This document shows positions 10,470 to 21,720 of a stretch of 64,000 bases of DNA, in pieces. The DNA is from Heterohyrax brucei (Eukaryota > Chordata > Mammalia > Hyracoidea > Procaviidae), in the NCBI GenBank assembly GCA_028571685.1, contig CM053158.1, positions 52,544,001 through 52,608,000 on the forward strand. Direction: 5' to 3'. A program made the position numbers and the translations under genes. Under the pieces are notes generated by a model, which saw only the letters and a list, made by a program, of their open reading frames with translations, ran no database searches and was not told the origin of the DNA. Numbering within the stretch: the stretch's first letter is position 1; every line of letters begins with the position of its first letter.

Positions 10470-11488
10470 ATAATTTTTATTTATATATTTTTTATTTTTA
10501 AATAACATAACTGAGTGAAAATGTACATTCATGTATAAATTTACATGCCCACCTATATGCAGCTTCCACTGCTCTCCCTGTCCGGTGACTGCACACTATT
10601 CCTCTCTGCTCCATACATGTCTCATCCTCCCAACAGCCTCCTTTCTCCTCCTCTCTGTCCACTCCCCTTCCTCCAGCCAGAGGTCAGCAAGATGATATCT
10701 TATAGATGTATAGAACCATAAAGTGCTTGCAATATATGGTCACTCTGCATTGCCAAGTCCAATCCACTCCTGTCCAAAGAGTGGACCTTTGTTATAATTT
10801 ATGGGAAAGGGCAGCATCAGGGCCAGGGGCCATGCTCTCAGAGGAACCCCAAAACCGCTGGACCATCAATTGAGGTCTTTTAGTGGAGATCTCATGATGT
10901 ACCCCTTTTTATTCTTGTGTTGCCAGTGAGACTCCTCTCTGTGAGCTCCATCGTGGCTATCACTGGTGGTGGCCGGGCACCATCTGGTTCTTCCGGTCCC
11001 AAGTCGATGTAGGCACCCAGTCTTGTGGGTCTCTCTATCTTCTCGGTTGTCTTCACCGCATGTCATTTTGGTCCTTGGTGAGTACCCGTTCGTGCTGAAT
11101 TGGGACCATTTGCTGTGTCCTCGGATGGCAGCTTGCCAGCTTTTAAGAACCCAGATGCCACTCACCAATGTAGGGTGCAGACAGCTCCCTTAGCAAAACG
11201 CTAGTTCTGCCAATTGGCCTGGAATTCGCCTAAGAGCATGGTTCCCGCCCCCGCCCCAGCTACTCTATCCTTGCAGTATTGAGTTAAGATGGAAGGAGTA
11301 CTCAAGGTATGCTGAAGTTCACTTAATGTTGTTCTTGTTTCTAATGTGTGCTATCACCGCTTTCTCCCAACTAAATTTCTAGTAACTATCTAAACTAAAC
11401 CCTCCCACCCTCCCCCTCCCGCCCTCCCCTCCCTTGCAGCTGTCAAAGAGTCTTTTCTTCTATACACAAGTCTGTTTTTGAGATCTTA
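10470..11488 (-). repeat. L1 3'UTR
   Basis: About 1 kb after the ORF2 stop, ending in the A-rich tail. Its sequence recurs in the other L1 3' ends: 'gcacactcctcc'-type text, 'ggtggtggccgggcacc', and 'ttttaagaacccagatgcca'. This shows all belong to one L1 lineage. Open frames at 10866-11168 and 10966-11193 lie in it and are not genes. Confidence 0.85.
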
Positions 11489-14400
11489 TCATAGAGGTCT
11501 CATACAGTATTTGTCCCTTTGTTGCTGACTACTTTCACTCAACATAATGTCTTCCAGTTGAAACCAGGTTAGGAGATGTTTCCTGGAATCATCGTTATTC
11601 TTTGTCATTGCATAGTGCTCCATTGAGTATATGTACCATAGTTTACCTATCCATTCTTCTATTGTTGGGCATCTGGGTTGATTCCATCTTTTTGCTATCA
11701 TGGACTGTGCTGTGGTAAACATTCTGGTGCATGTGTCCGTTGGTGTGAAAGGCCTTGATTCTGTAGGATATATTTCAAGTAGTGGAATTACTGGGTGAAA
11801 TGGTATATCAATATCCATTTTTTTCAGGAAGCGCCAGATTGCCTTCCAAAGAGGCTGGACCATTTTGCAACCCCACCAACAGTGTAGGAAGGTTCCACTT
11901 TCTCCACGGCCTCTCCAGCATTTGTTGTTTTGTGTTTTCTGGATCATGGCCAATCTTGTTGGGGTGAGATGGTATCTCATTGTTGTCTTGATTTGAATTT
12001 CTTTAATAACTAAAGATTGTGAACATGTCCGCATGTGTTTTTTGGCTGCCTGGATCTCCTCTTTAGTGAAGTGTCTGTCCATCTCCTTTGCCCATCACTT
12101 AATTGGGTGATCTTCTTCTTATTGATATTTTGTAGCATCTTATAGATTATGGAGATCAGGCGTCGGTCTGACATAGAGTTGCCAAATATTTTTTCCCATT
12201 CTGTGGGTGTTCTTTTAATTCTATTAATAAAGTCTTTGGATGAGCAAAAGTGTTTGATTCTTAATAGTTCCCATTTATCTATTTTCTCTTCTGTTGCTTG
12301 AGGTTTCTTTGACAGATTTTGGAGTCTGTCCTCATTGTGTATTAAAACTTCCATTGTAGTTCCTACCTTTTCTTGGATGAGCTTTATTGTTTTAGGTTTG
12401 ATATTTAGGCCTTTTATCCAGTTGGAGTTGGTTTTCGTATAAGGTGTAAGATATGGATCTTGATTCAGTTTATTGCTGATGGATAACCAATTTTGCCAGC
12501 ACCATTTGTTGAAGATATTGTTTTCACCCCAGTTTAATGTCTTAGGGCCTTTGTTGAATATCAACTGTTCATAGGCAGATGGTGTCATCTCTGGGGTCTC
12601 AATTCTGTTCCATTGATTGATCTGTCTGTTCCTGTACCAGTACCAGGCTGTTTTGACCACTGTGGCAGTGTAGTATGTTCTAAGGTCGGGTAATGAGAGA
12701 CCTCCCAGTGTGTTCTTCTTCTTTAGTAGTACCTTACTTACCCGGGGCTTCTTCCCTTTCCAAACAAAATTGGTGATTTGTTTCTCCGCCTCATTAAAAA
12801 ATGATCCTGGAACTTGTATTGGGATTGCATTATATGAATAAATTGCTTTGGGTAAAATAGACATTTTCACAATGTTAAGTCTTCCTATCCATGAGCAGGT
12901 AGGTTTTTCCATTTATCTAAGTCTCTCTTAGTTTCTTGTAGTAAGGGCTTGTAGTTCTCTTTGTAAAGGTCTGTTGTTTCCCTGGTTAGATTAATTCCTA
13001 GGTACTTTATTTTCTTAGGGGCTATCGCAAATGGTATTGATTTGATAATTTCTTCCTTAACAGTCTTGTTGTTGGTATAAAGGAATCCTACGGATTTACT
13101 TATGTTTATCTTGTATCCTGAGACTTTGCTGAACTCTTCTATCAGTTTGAGCAGCTTACTTATAGATTCCTTGGGGTTCTCTGCACATACAATCATATCA
13201 TCTGCGAACAAGGAGATTTTAACTTCGTCTTTGCCGATGCACATGCCCTTTATTTCTTCATCTTGTCTAATTGCTCTGGCTAGAACTTCTAGCACAATGT
13301 TGAATAGGAGAGGTGACAGTGGGCATCCTTGTCTAGTTCCTGATCTCAAGGGAAAGTCTTTCAGTCTCTCTCCATTCAGGATGATGTGGGCAATTGGCTT
13401 TGTATAAATGGCCCGTATTGTGTTGAGGAATTTGCCGTCTATGCCCATTTTGCTAAGAGTTTTTAGCATGAATAGGTGTTGGACTTTATCAAATGCCTTT
13501 TCTGCATCAATGGACAAAATCAGGTGATCCTTGTCTTTTGTGTTATTTATGTGGTTAATCACATTAATTGTTTTCCTGATGTTGAACCAACCTTGCATCC
13601 CTGGTATGAATCCCACTTGGTCATGATGGATTATTTTCTTGATATGTTGTTGAAGATTTTTGCATCTAGGTTCATGAGTGATAGCGGTCTGTAGTTCTTT
13701 GTCTTTGTTGGATCTTTTCCTGGATTAGGTATCAGGGTTATGCTGGCTTCATAGAATGAGTTTGGGAGTACTCCATTCCTTTCTATACTGTGAAATATTC
13801 TCAGTAGTATTGGGGATAACTCTTCTGTAAATGCTTGGTAGAATTCTGCCGTGAAGCCATCTGGGCCTGGATTTTTTTTGGTTGGCAGTGTTTTGATGAC
13901 CTTTTCAATCTGTTCCTTTGTGATGGGTTTATTAAGTTGTTCTGCTTCACATTGTGATAATTTGGGTAGGTGGTATGAGTCAAGGAATTGGTCCATTTCC
14001 CCTAGGTTTTCAAATTTGTTAGAGTACAGTCTTTCACAGTATTCTGTTATGATATTTTTTATTTCTGTTGCATCTGTGGTGACAACTCCCCTCTCATTTC
14101 TAATTTGGGTTATTTGTTTCCTTTCCTGCTTTTCTTTAGTAAGTTTAGCCAGTGGTTTATCAATTTTGTTAATCTTTTCAAAAAACCAGCTTTTGGTCTT
14201 TTCAATTTTTTCAATTGTTTTTCTATTCTCTAATTCATTTAGCACTGCTCTAATCTTTATGATCTCATTTCTTCTGGCGCCCGAGGGGTTCCTCTGTTGT
14301 CCTCTTTCTATTTGTTCAAGCTGCAGAGTTAGTTCTTTGATTTGGTTTCTTTCTTCCTTCCCGATGTGTGCGTTTATGGAGATAAACAGACCTCTGAGCA

Positions 14401-15277
14401 CTGCTTTGGCTGTATCCCATAGGTTCTGGTAGGAAGTGTTTTCCTTCTCATTGGAATCGATGAATTTCTTTAATTCATCCTTGATTTCCTCTATAACCCA
14501 TATTTTTTTGAGCAAGATGTTGTTCAGTTTCCAAGAGTTCCACTTTCTATGTTTTTTTCTGCTATTGATTTCAACTTTTATGGCTTTGTGATCTGAGAAG
14601 ATGCTTTGCAGTAATTCAATGGTATGGATTTTGTTGAGTATTGCATTATGGCCTATCACGTGGTCAATTCTGGAGAATGTTCCATGTGCACTGGAGAAGA
14701 AGGTGTAGTTGTCTGCTGATGGGTGGAAAGTTCAGTATATATCAATGATGTTTAGTTGGTTAATTGTGTCAATGAGGTCTTCTGTATCTTTACTGAGCTT
14801 TTTTCTAGATGATCTGTTTAATAATGAGAGTGGAGTGTTAAAGTCACCCACTATTATTGTGGAGTCATCTAACTCTCTTTTGAGTGTAGTCAGTGTTTCT
14901 TCGACATATTTAGGTGCTCTGACATTAGGTGCATAAATATTTAATATAGTTAAGTCTTGCTTGTGTACTGAACCATTCAGCAATAAATAGTGTCCATCTT
15001 TGTCCAGGATGGTGGATTTGACATTAAAATTGATTTTGTCTGAGATTAGAATGGCCACCCCTGCTCTTCTTTGTTTATTGTTAGCTTGATATATATTCTT
15101 CCATCCTTTAATTTTCAGTTTGTTCCTGTCTTTAGGTCTCAAGTGAGTTTCTTGTAGACAACATATGGATGGGTCGTGTCTTTTGATCCAAGATGACACT
15201 CGGTGTCTCTTTACTAGAGCATTCAGTCCATTCACATTCAATGTAATTATTGATAGGTATGTGTTCACTGCTGCCAT
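11489..15277 (-). pseudogene. L1 ORF2 (endonuclease/reverse transcriptase), disabled
   Basis: Encodes the L1 enzyme that nicks DNA and reverse-transcribes L1 RNA in the nucleus. The start codon is at 15277. The N-terminal endonuclease shows 'ITLNVNGLN', 'CLQETHL' and 'IIVGDFNTPLS', with 'FSDHKA' further on. The reverse transcriptase shows '[14 protein letters not shown]', '[14 protein letters not shown]' and the catalytic FADD at 13208-13197. The C-terminal Cys/His motif reads 'CWRGRGESGTFLHCWWGC', where the second Cys of the usual C-x3-C-x7-H-x4-C is Arg. Lesions: an in-frame TGA at 14734-14732 and three frameshifts, near 13640, 12897 and 12112. About 1,260 codons span the region, close to the normal length of roughly 1,275. 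Inactive. Confidence 0.95.
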
Positions 15278-15682
15278 TGTGATATATTTATTTTTATGTT
15301 GATGTTTTCTCTATTGTTCTTATTAGTCTGTTCTGGGACACTCTTTTTTGTGAGTTGATTTTTCACCTTTTTCAGAGCTGGTTTTATAGTTGTTGAGACT
15401 CATGTGTTAGATTTCTTGAAATGGTATGATACATCTTTGTTGTGCTTTACAGCTGCCCCTATGAACCCCCTTAATAAACTATTTATAAACCCAATTTTAA
15501 TTACTACCAGTCTTGTCATCTTCCTCTCTATCTGGAAGGACTATAACAACTGTAGTACATCCCTCTTTTTATTATGATGACACCATAGTTTTCATGATGA
15601 TCACTGGATTGCTTTTTTCCATATCAAAGCTGTGATTTACTTTGGAGCCTTCCCTAAATGAGTAGAGTATTGAGTAGTGGTT
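15278..15682 (-). other. L1 inter-ORF spacer, unusually long
   Basis: 405 bp separate the ORF1 stop (15683) from the ORF2 ATG (15277). In human and mouse L1 this gap is only tens of bases. No continuous reading frame crosses it, and no separate inserted repeat was recognised. It is either a lineage trait of this L1 family or an unrecognised insertion. Confidence 0.7.
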
Positions 15683-16633
15683 TCATTCTTCTAAGCCAAA
15701 GCAAAGAACTTCTTTCAGTATTTCTAGTAGTTTGGGTTTGGTTTTTACAAAGTCTCTGAGTTTCTGTTTATCTGGCAATGTCTTAATTTCATTCTTGTAT
15801 TTGAAAGATAGTTTTGCAGGATATATAATTCTTGGTTGGAAGTTCTTCTCCTTTAAGACTTTGAATGTGTTGTGCCACTGTCTCCGTGCCAGCATGGTTT
15901 CTGCTGAGAAATCTGACGGGAGCCTACAGGGTTTCCCTCTGAATGTTAGCTTTGCCTTGAGTCTTGCTGCCTTTAAGAGTTGCTGCTTATGTTTCATTTT
16001 GTTAAGCTTGATTATAATATGTCTTGGAGTCTTTCTTTTGAGATCTATATTGGGTGGTGTATAATATGCATCTGAGATGTCTATATTCTCTTCCTTCATG
16101 ATTTCTGGGAATTTTTCTTTCAGCAGCTCAGCAACAATACTCTCTGTGTTCTCAGATGTCTCACCCCGTTCAGGGACTCCAATTAATCAAAGGCTGTTCC
16201 TCTTAATAGAGTCCCACATGCTTCTTAATGTTTCTTCATTTTTCTTGTTTCTTTTTTCTGATTTCTGCTCATAGACGCTGGCATCAGTAGCTCTGTCTTC
16301 CAAGTCAGAACTTCTTTTTTCCATTTGTTCCATTCTGTTTTCTTGGCTTTGCATGGAAGTTTCTATGTCTTTGATTTTCTTCTTGATCTGTTGGATTTCA
16401 GAGTACTGGTGTTCCATCAGATCGAACAACTTGCTTAGTTTTTCATTTTGTTCTGCTGCATTTTGTATAAGGTCTAGAAGGGCTCTGTATGTAATCAATT
16501 TGTATTCACTTCCTGATGCTTTCATAAAAGTTTCTTCATCTGGAAAACTCCTTGGTTGCTTTGTTTGGGAGCCCTCTGAAGCCATGAGTGATTGCTTGTA
16601 TGCCCCAACTGTCTGTTGCTTTTTGGGTCCCAT
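15683..16633 (-). pseudogene. L1 ORF1 (RNA-binding protein), one stop codon
   Basis: Encodes the L1 RNA chaperone that trimerises and coats L1 RNA. The start 'MGPKKQQTVGAYKQ' is at 16633. A helical, charged stretch (about residues 60-140, e.g. 'IQQIKKKIKDIE') is the coiled coil. The RRM begins around 'LIGVPERGETSEN'. The C-terminal domain includes 'TPRHIIIKLNK', 'ARRQWHNTFKVLKEKNFQPR' and 'YPAKLSF'. The protein would be 316 residues, against 338 in human. The only lesion seen is an in-frame TGA at 16189-16187, just before the RRM. Frame is otherwise kept over 951 bp. Confidence 0.95.
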
Positions 16634-17625
16634 GTGGGTATATAGAGGCTGGAAGAGGTACTGTGAGGATGGATTGCAAATGTTTCTCTAGGCTGTCTTC
16701 AAATGTAAAGCAAAAGGTATCTGACCAGTTCACAAGTCATTTAGGTTTTCAGGTGTAGAGGTCCCTCTTCTCATCTGACAAAGTAAGTGCCACTATATCC
16801 AACCCCAGATGATAACAAACTAGTTCAGAATACAGCAATGCTACTGCCCTGTTGGCCTCTGCTGACAGGGCCTAGCCGTAGCCAACACTGCGTCGAGTAC
16901 TGGTTTTGTGATAGAAAAGCGCTCTCCTGTGGGCAGGGTCTGGCTCCCAAGCTAAGAATTAGGTCCAGCTGCGGCCACCGTACCCAAGATGACGTCCTCC
17001 ACACAGGCAGCAGACAGGGGGGCTAAAGATGCCCAGAGGCAGCAATTCCTCTCCTTCTGTTGCAGGGCCCCCAACGTAGGCAGCACTGTGCAAAATCACT
17101 ACTTTTCTGTCCCAGAAGCACTGTCCCGTTTGCAGGTGCTGGCTCCCAGGCTAAGAACGTGGTCCCGCTAAAATCTCGGTACCAACATGGTGTCCCGCAC
17201 CCTGACCGCGGAGCTCCGCACAAACCCCACTGTGGCAGCTACAAAACGAAAGGCTCAAAGTGTCTAGATTAACAGAGTCCCGAGCCTGCCTCTCAGAACA
17301 TGGGAATTTCGCCTGCCTATCCCCCCAGCAGCTGGTCTGAGTCCAGCCGCCGGGCAAGGCCCAGCTCCGCCCGCCGGCCGAGACCGAGGAAAAAAAAGTC
17401 AAACTGGTGCGTTTACCTTCCGTCCGTGAGAGCCGGGGCTAGCCAGGAGCGGGAGTCAGCGAAAGAGAGGAGGTTTTTCGCTCAGTGGTATGAAGTCCCT
17501 ATTAACAGCGCTGTGCCGTGTCCTGAGGCTGATTAGGTGCTCAGAGGCTCTGTTTGATTGTCAATTCAGGTCTTGGTTTCCAGAGGGATAGAAGGAGACG
17601 GGGGCTTAGTCCGCCGTCTAGATTT
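16634..17625 (-). promoter_or_regulatory. L1 5'UTR / internal promoter, CpG-rich
   Basis: About 1 kb upstream of ORF1, far richer in G+C and CpG than anything nearby, particularly 17190-17480 (for example 'gcccgccggccgagaccgag'). In L1 the 5'UTR carries the internal RNA polymerase II promoter. Several short open frames on both strands here are composition effects. Confidence 0.8.
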
Positions 17626-17702
17626 TCACCTAATAACACCTAATAATCACAGAAATTAGTGAGGACTGGGTGTGTATGCAAGTATATACATACACACAAA
17701 TA

Positions 17703-20566
17703 CTGAGTCATGCATTGCTTCTCTTCCACAATATGCTCTGTGAAATATGGCATTATGTGATATAGATATTGTGCGAACATGTTTAAATCTGAGTAATAGC
17801 ATTCACTGATTTTCTACTTTAATGTTGTTTAATAACCTTTTGTTTCACTTAGGAAAGCTATATGGGATATTGCAGTGTATCTGTATTGCTAAATAGTCAA
17901 AGTACTGTACACATACAGCACTATATTTCAGGTATTGTATCTGGCAAGGTAATGTATGGGTTCAGTAGGTTAATATTCTGTATATAATAATAATACATTG
18001 TAAATATACACTACTGTATACAGAGGCTAATATGTAATTTGTACTTACCATAATTAGAGCTTTCAGGGCTAACATAGTGTTGGGTGAATCTGGTGGTTGC
18101 TGCTGGTACAGTTCTGTACTGTACAAGATACTGAACTTAGGTCAGCATATGTACACTGTAATGCACTGTCTGGCTGTATATGCAAGAAATATTTTTTATT
18201 TCTATAAACCGTGCTTGGAGTACTTTGCAGGCTTTTTTACTTTTAAAAAAATTTTAGATTTCATTTTCAACTTAATTATTTTCACTTTTTAAACTTTCAT
18301 GTATTCTTAGTCTGTATCACACACAATTTAACAAAGAGGAAAAGGATCATCAGCATCACCGTCCTCGACTTTCTCAGGATTTTCCTCTGGCAGAGTTTCA
18401 GGTCAAATAACTTTCACTGCTGAACTATCCCCAGCAGTGACGCCTCCCATAACGCCTGAAGGACCTAGCTGAGGTGATGGTTTGGGTTTCTTCAGGAATA
18501 TATCCAAAGTTCTTTGCCTAATTTGCTTTTTCTTTGTTTTATAAACTCCTTTATAGGTAAACACTGCATCAGCAATCCTCTCTATTAGTGGAAAGCCGTC
18601 AGTGTTTGGGTTCATCTCGTCAGCACTCCTCACTGAGCTATTCAAGTCGACGAAGAATCTGGCTAACCTCGTACGGGTGAATCTCCGCAGCCCCTCTTCT
18701 TCTCTTTCTGCAGTTTCCTGCTCCCTTGTCTCTTCTTCAGCTGTTCACTCTTGCTCTTCCTCCAGCAACTCGTCATTCTGTAGTTCTTCAGGAACCACCT
18801 GCAGGAGTTCATCAGTGGCCTCATCCGTTGTGTCTAGGTTCAGGTTCTTACTTACCACCTCGACAACAGTTCCAGCAATCCTCGCAGTCTCATCCTTTTC
18901 AAATCCCTCGGAGTCGTGCACATGGTATTTTAGCATTTCTTTTCCATATGCCTTTCATGCACTCTTTGGTCGCATCATCTGAGGCCCAGGCAAGGTTTTT
19001 TAAGCAGGGGTAAAAGTTGTACTTCTTCCAGAACGGCATCAGTGTCTTGCCAGGGTCATCAATTGCAGCAATCAATAGTTGGAACAAAGGCCCTTGTCAA
19101 GTAGCAGGCCTTGAATGCCCTTAGCCCATTGGCTGGATTAAAGAGGTCGTGTTGGGCGACAGGAATACCACTTAGACATTGGGGTGGAGGCCACCAATGA
19201 AACGGACAGTCCTGGGGCAGTGTCTACTTAGCAAAAGTTCTGAAAGCTACGCCTTCTTCCAAGCAGCATTTCCTCATTTCACTGGCATCGCACTTGAGAA
19301 GAGGCGTCTTAAACAGAACTTGTCATCCGGGACTTCGTATTCCCACTTGTAATAAACTGGTAAGGTATATCTGTTGATGTTTTTGAAAGCCCTAGGGTTT
19401 TCACAATGCCAAACTACAAATGGCTTTACTGGTATCCAGCTGCGTTGCCTCCTAACAACACTGTCACTTTAGAGGCTTGAAAATGTAGCAGGTCTTTCAA
19501 GCATTCCCTTTCAGAATAAGGAGATTTCGGCCAGATTCCAGTTTTGCTGGGGCCGGTAACCTCCCTCTACAATGAGGTCGTCTAAGGTTTCAACAAATTG
19601 TTGTACCACCTTTGCACCAGCACCTGTGGACTCACCACTCACTTTCACCCTATGTAGTAAAAGACGCTGCTTGAAGGGCTCAAACCACCCACAGCCAGCA
19701 CTGAACTCAGTACCGTAGTCTTGTCCTGCTTTTTCTTTAAGCATCTGGAACACGCTTTGTGCCTTAGCACTGGGTGTCAAGGTACTGAGAGGGGTTCGTT
19801 TCTGCATCTGGTCCTCAGTCCACGCCATTAACGATGGCTCCACATCTTATCTAGGTCCCTGGTCCTTTTGTTAGTCTTGCAGCTTCCAGTGGAGCCAATC
19901 TTTTAACAGCTTGGAGGATTTTCTTGCTTTTGAGGATTGTCACAACTGTCAAGTGTAACATGCCTAAATCTCAAGCAGTACTTACTGTTCACTGACGTTC
20001 CACCTCCATGTCATTTACTTACCTTTTCTTTCACTTCCAAATTGGTAATTTTACTTTGCCTCTTGCTGCTGCTATCACTGGCACTGGTTTTGCTGCATTT
20101 GGGAGCCATGATACACTTTACAGTAATTTTTTTTTTAAAGAAAACTAAACAGAGAGAATGCTACAATACTCAGGAGGCACGCAACACATGAGGTTGGCTG
20201 ACGCTGCCTGTGAGTCGAAGCATACACCGTTATACAGCAAGCTTTCTATTTGTAAGTAGGGATTATGTTAAAATAGCAATAGAAAGTGCACACATAAGCC
20301 AGTAGCATAGGTGTTTATTATGACTATCAAGACACATGTATTGTAGGTTTTATGTGTACTGCACCATTATATGCCTGGTAGCACAATCTCTTTGTACACA
20401 AGAGCCATGAGATATACATTTTTCATACAGGAAGCTGTTACATTTGCTACATACAGTTAAGTCCCATTCTCTGATCAGATTTCTGAACTCTATTAAAACT
20501 CTATGGGACCACAAGTGTATATGCAGTCAGATGTTGCCCAAACAGATGTTAAGTGGTGCATGACTA
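17703..20566 (-). mobile_element. pogo/Tigger-like DNA transposon
   Basis: Inverted ends: left 'agtcatgcattgctt' (17706-17720) and right 'aagtggtgcatgact' (20551-20565), complementary except at two positions and a gap. TA dinucleotides lie just outside both ends, as pogo/Tigger elements prefer. It is about 2.86 kb long. The transposase gene is on the minus strand inside. It directly follows the L1 5' end. Confidence 0.85.
18403..20109 (-). pseudogene. Tigger (pogo-type) transposase, degraded
   Basis: Would cut and paste the transposon through its inverted ends. The start at 20109 reads 'MAPKCSKTSASDSSSKRQSK', followed by stops and frameshifts. A middle part (19843-19511) reads 'TEDQMQKRTPLSTLTPSAKA' and 'GWFEPFKQRLLLHRVKVSGE', typical of the CENP-B-like DNA-binding region and its linker. 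The DDE domain is scattered across frames near 19480-19200 ('LLGGNAAG', 'DNAPG'). The C-terminus is clear at 19087-18403: 'KTLMPFWKKYNFYPCLKNLA', 'EELLQVVPEEL' (acidic), and 'RQRTLDIFLKKPKPSPQ'. It resembles TIGD1-type proteins. No continuous frame exists, so it is inactive. Confidence 0.9.
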
Positions 20567-20699
20567 TACACATATGGAGCCCTGGTGGCATATCTATAGA
20601 TATAAACGTGTATGTATTTTTTCACTGTCAGTGCAATTGAAAATGCAATTTCTTTCTTGCATATGTGTGCCTGTATGTGTATTTTTTTCTGTATCCCAG

Positions 20700-21190
20700 T
20701 GTTTTAGTCAGCTGGGGCCGCTCTAACAGAAATACCACAGAGTGGATGGCTTTAACAAAGAAAGATTTATTTTTACACAGTCCGGTAGGTTGCAAGTCCA
20801 TATTCAGGGTGTCCGCTCCAGGGGAAGGCTTTCCCCTTGTCGGCTCTGGAGGAAAGTCAGGTATTGCATCAGTCTGTCCAGGGAGCGTCCTGACGCGTGT
20901 CTGAAGGACACGCTCTGCTCCCGGTGCTGCTTGCTTGATGGTAGTGACGTTCTCAAATTGTCCTTTGTTTCTTTTTCCTTTTATTCCTTGCAAGCTAAAA
21001 GCATTAAGGGTGGGGCAAGCCATACTCCAGGGAAACTCCCCCTACAGCAGGAATTTACAGCCCCACCCTAATCCTTTAACATACGGGTTAGAAAAACCAC
21101 ACAATGGAGGACAGTCCCAAGAAACTGGGAACCATATCCCAGCCATGTGGCTGCACACATTTTTGGGGGGACACAATTCAAACCATGACA
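20700..21190 (-). repeat. MaLR-type solo LTR with perfect 5-bp duplication
   Basis: 491 bp, starting 'tgttttagtcagctggggcc' and ending 'caattcaaaccatgaca' (TG...CA). 'cccag' lies on both sides, at 20695-20699 and 21191-21195. 'agtggatggctttaac' and 'ggctctggaggaaagtc' are shared with 2161-2643 and 51353-51843. No internal genes. Confidence 0.85.
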
Positions 21191-21429
21191 CCCAGTGAAT
21201 TTTCTTGAACCAATTCCTCTTTGGAGACTGCTGCTGTAGTCACAGATTTCTACATTCCCCAGTACAGTAATAAAGCAAAAGAACCTTCTAGAAAGGAATA
21301 TAGCAAGTCAGCCCAATGTGTAAAGGCTACATACTAACCTCTATACCTCATTGAGGCTTTAAGTCTCCATTCAAGGTGCAACATAAGTATACTACTCTGG
21401 TCTGAAGATAGACCTTCAGGGTATGGCCC

Positions 21430-21720
21430 TGATCACTTCTCAAGCTCCATCTTTAGTTAATATCTTCTTCCATCTTTATGCACAAGTTATACTGATCAGT
21501 GTTCTTCCTCTGTTTTCATGGCAGTAGTTATTTCTTCCTCTATGAACAATGACATTGTTGCCAAAGTGTTCCCTAGGTGGCTCTTGACTTCCCCATTATC
21601 TCCTTCAGACTTGAAGCTCCTTGAGGCCAGTAGTGATTGCATTCTCTAGGTGGTTATCCATGTCTAGCATAACACCTGGCACAAACAGGTACTTAATAAT
21701 TATTAATGTGTTTTTACATT
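21430..21720 (+). repeat. L2 LINE 3' end
   Basis: 'gaagctccttgaggccag' followed by 'cataacacctggcacaaaca' and 'ggtacttaataattatta' is the typical L2 3' end, diverged. 21191-21429 holds nothing recognised. Confidence 0.6.

Larger units (their letters stand above)
10470..17625 (-). mobile_element. Nearly full-length L1 LINE (about 7.1 kb)
   Basis: On the minus strand, from high to low coordinates: a GC-rich 5'UTR (17625-16634), ORF1 (16633-15683), a 405-bp spacer, ORF2 (15277-11489) and a 3'UTR (11488-10470). The 3' end is an A-rich tail, seen as 'atattttttatttttaaa' on the plus strand. All parts are in canonical order, so this was a full-length insertion. I could not find a clear target-site duplication. 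Both ORFs carry only a few lesions. Related L1 pieces in the same window: 25451-26158, 35483-36955 and 46226-48608. Confidence 0.95.

Noticed and set aside
13851-14432. 193-codon plus-strand open frame
   Set aside because: It is antisense to L1 ORF2, whose protein motifs are clear on the minus strand. The plus frame is hydrophobic and serine-rich because of strand composition.
16634-17625. CpG island marking a host gene promoter
   Set aside because: Its position directly upstream of L1 ORF1 in the same orientation explains it as the L1 5'UTR.
18602-18982. 126-codon serine-rich plus-strand open frame
   Set aside because: It is antisense to the acidic C-terminal region of the Tigger transposase; the Ser runs mirror Glu codons.
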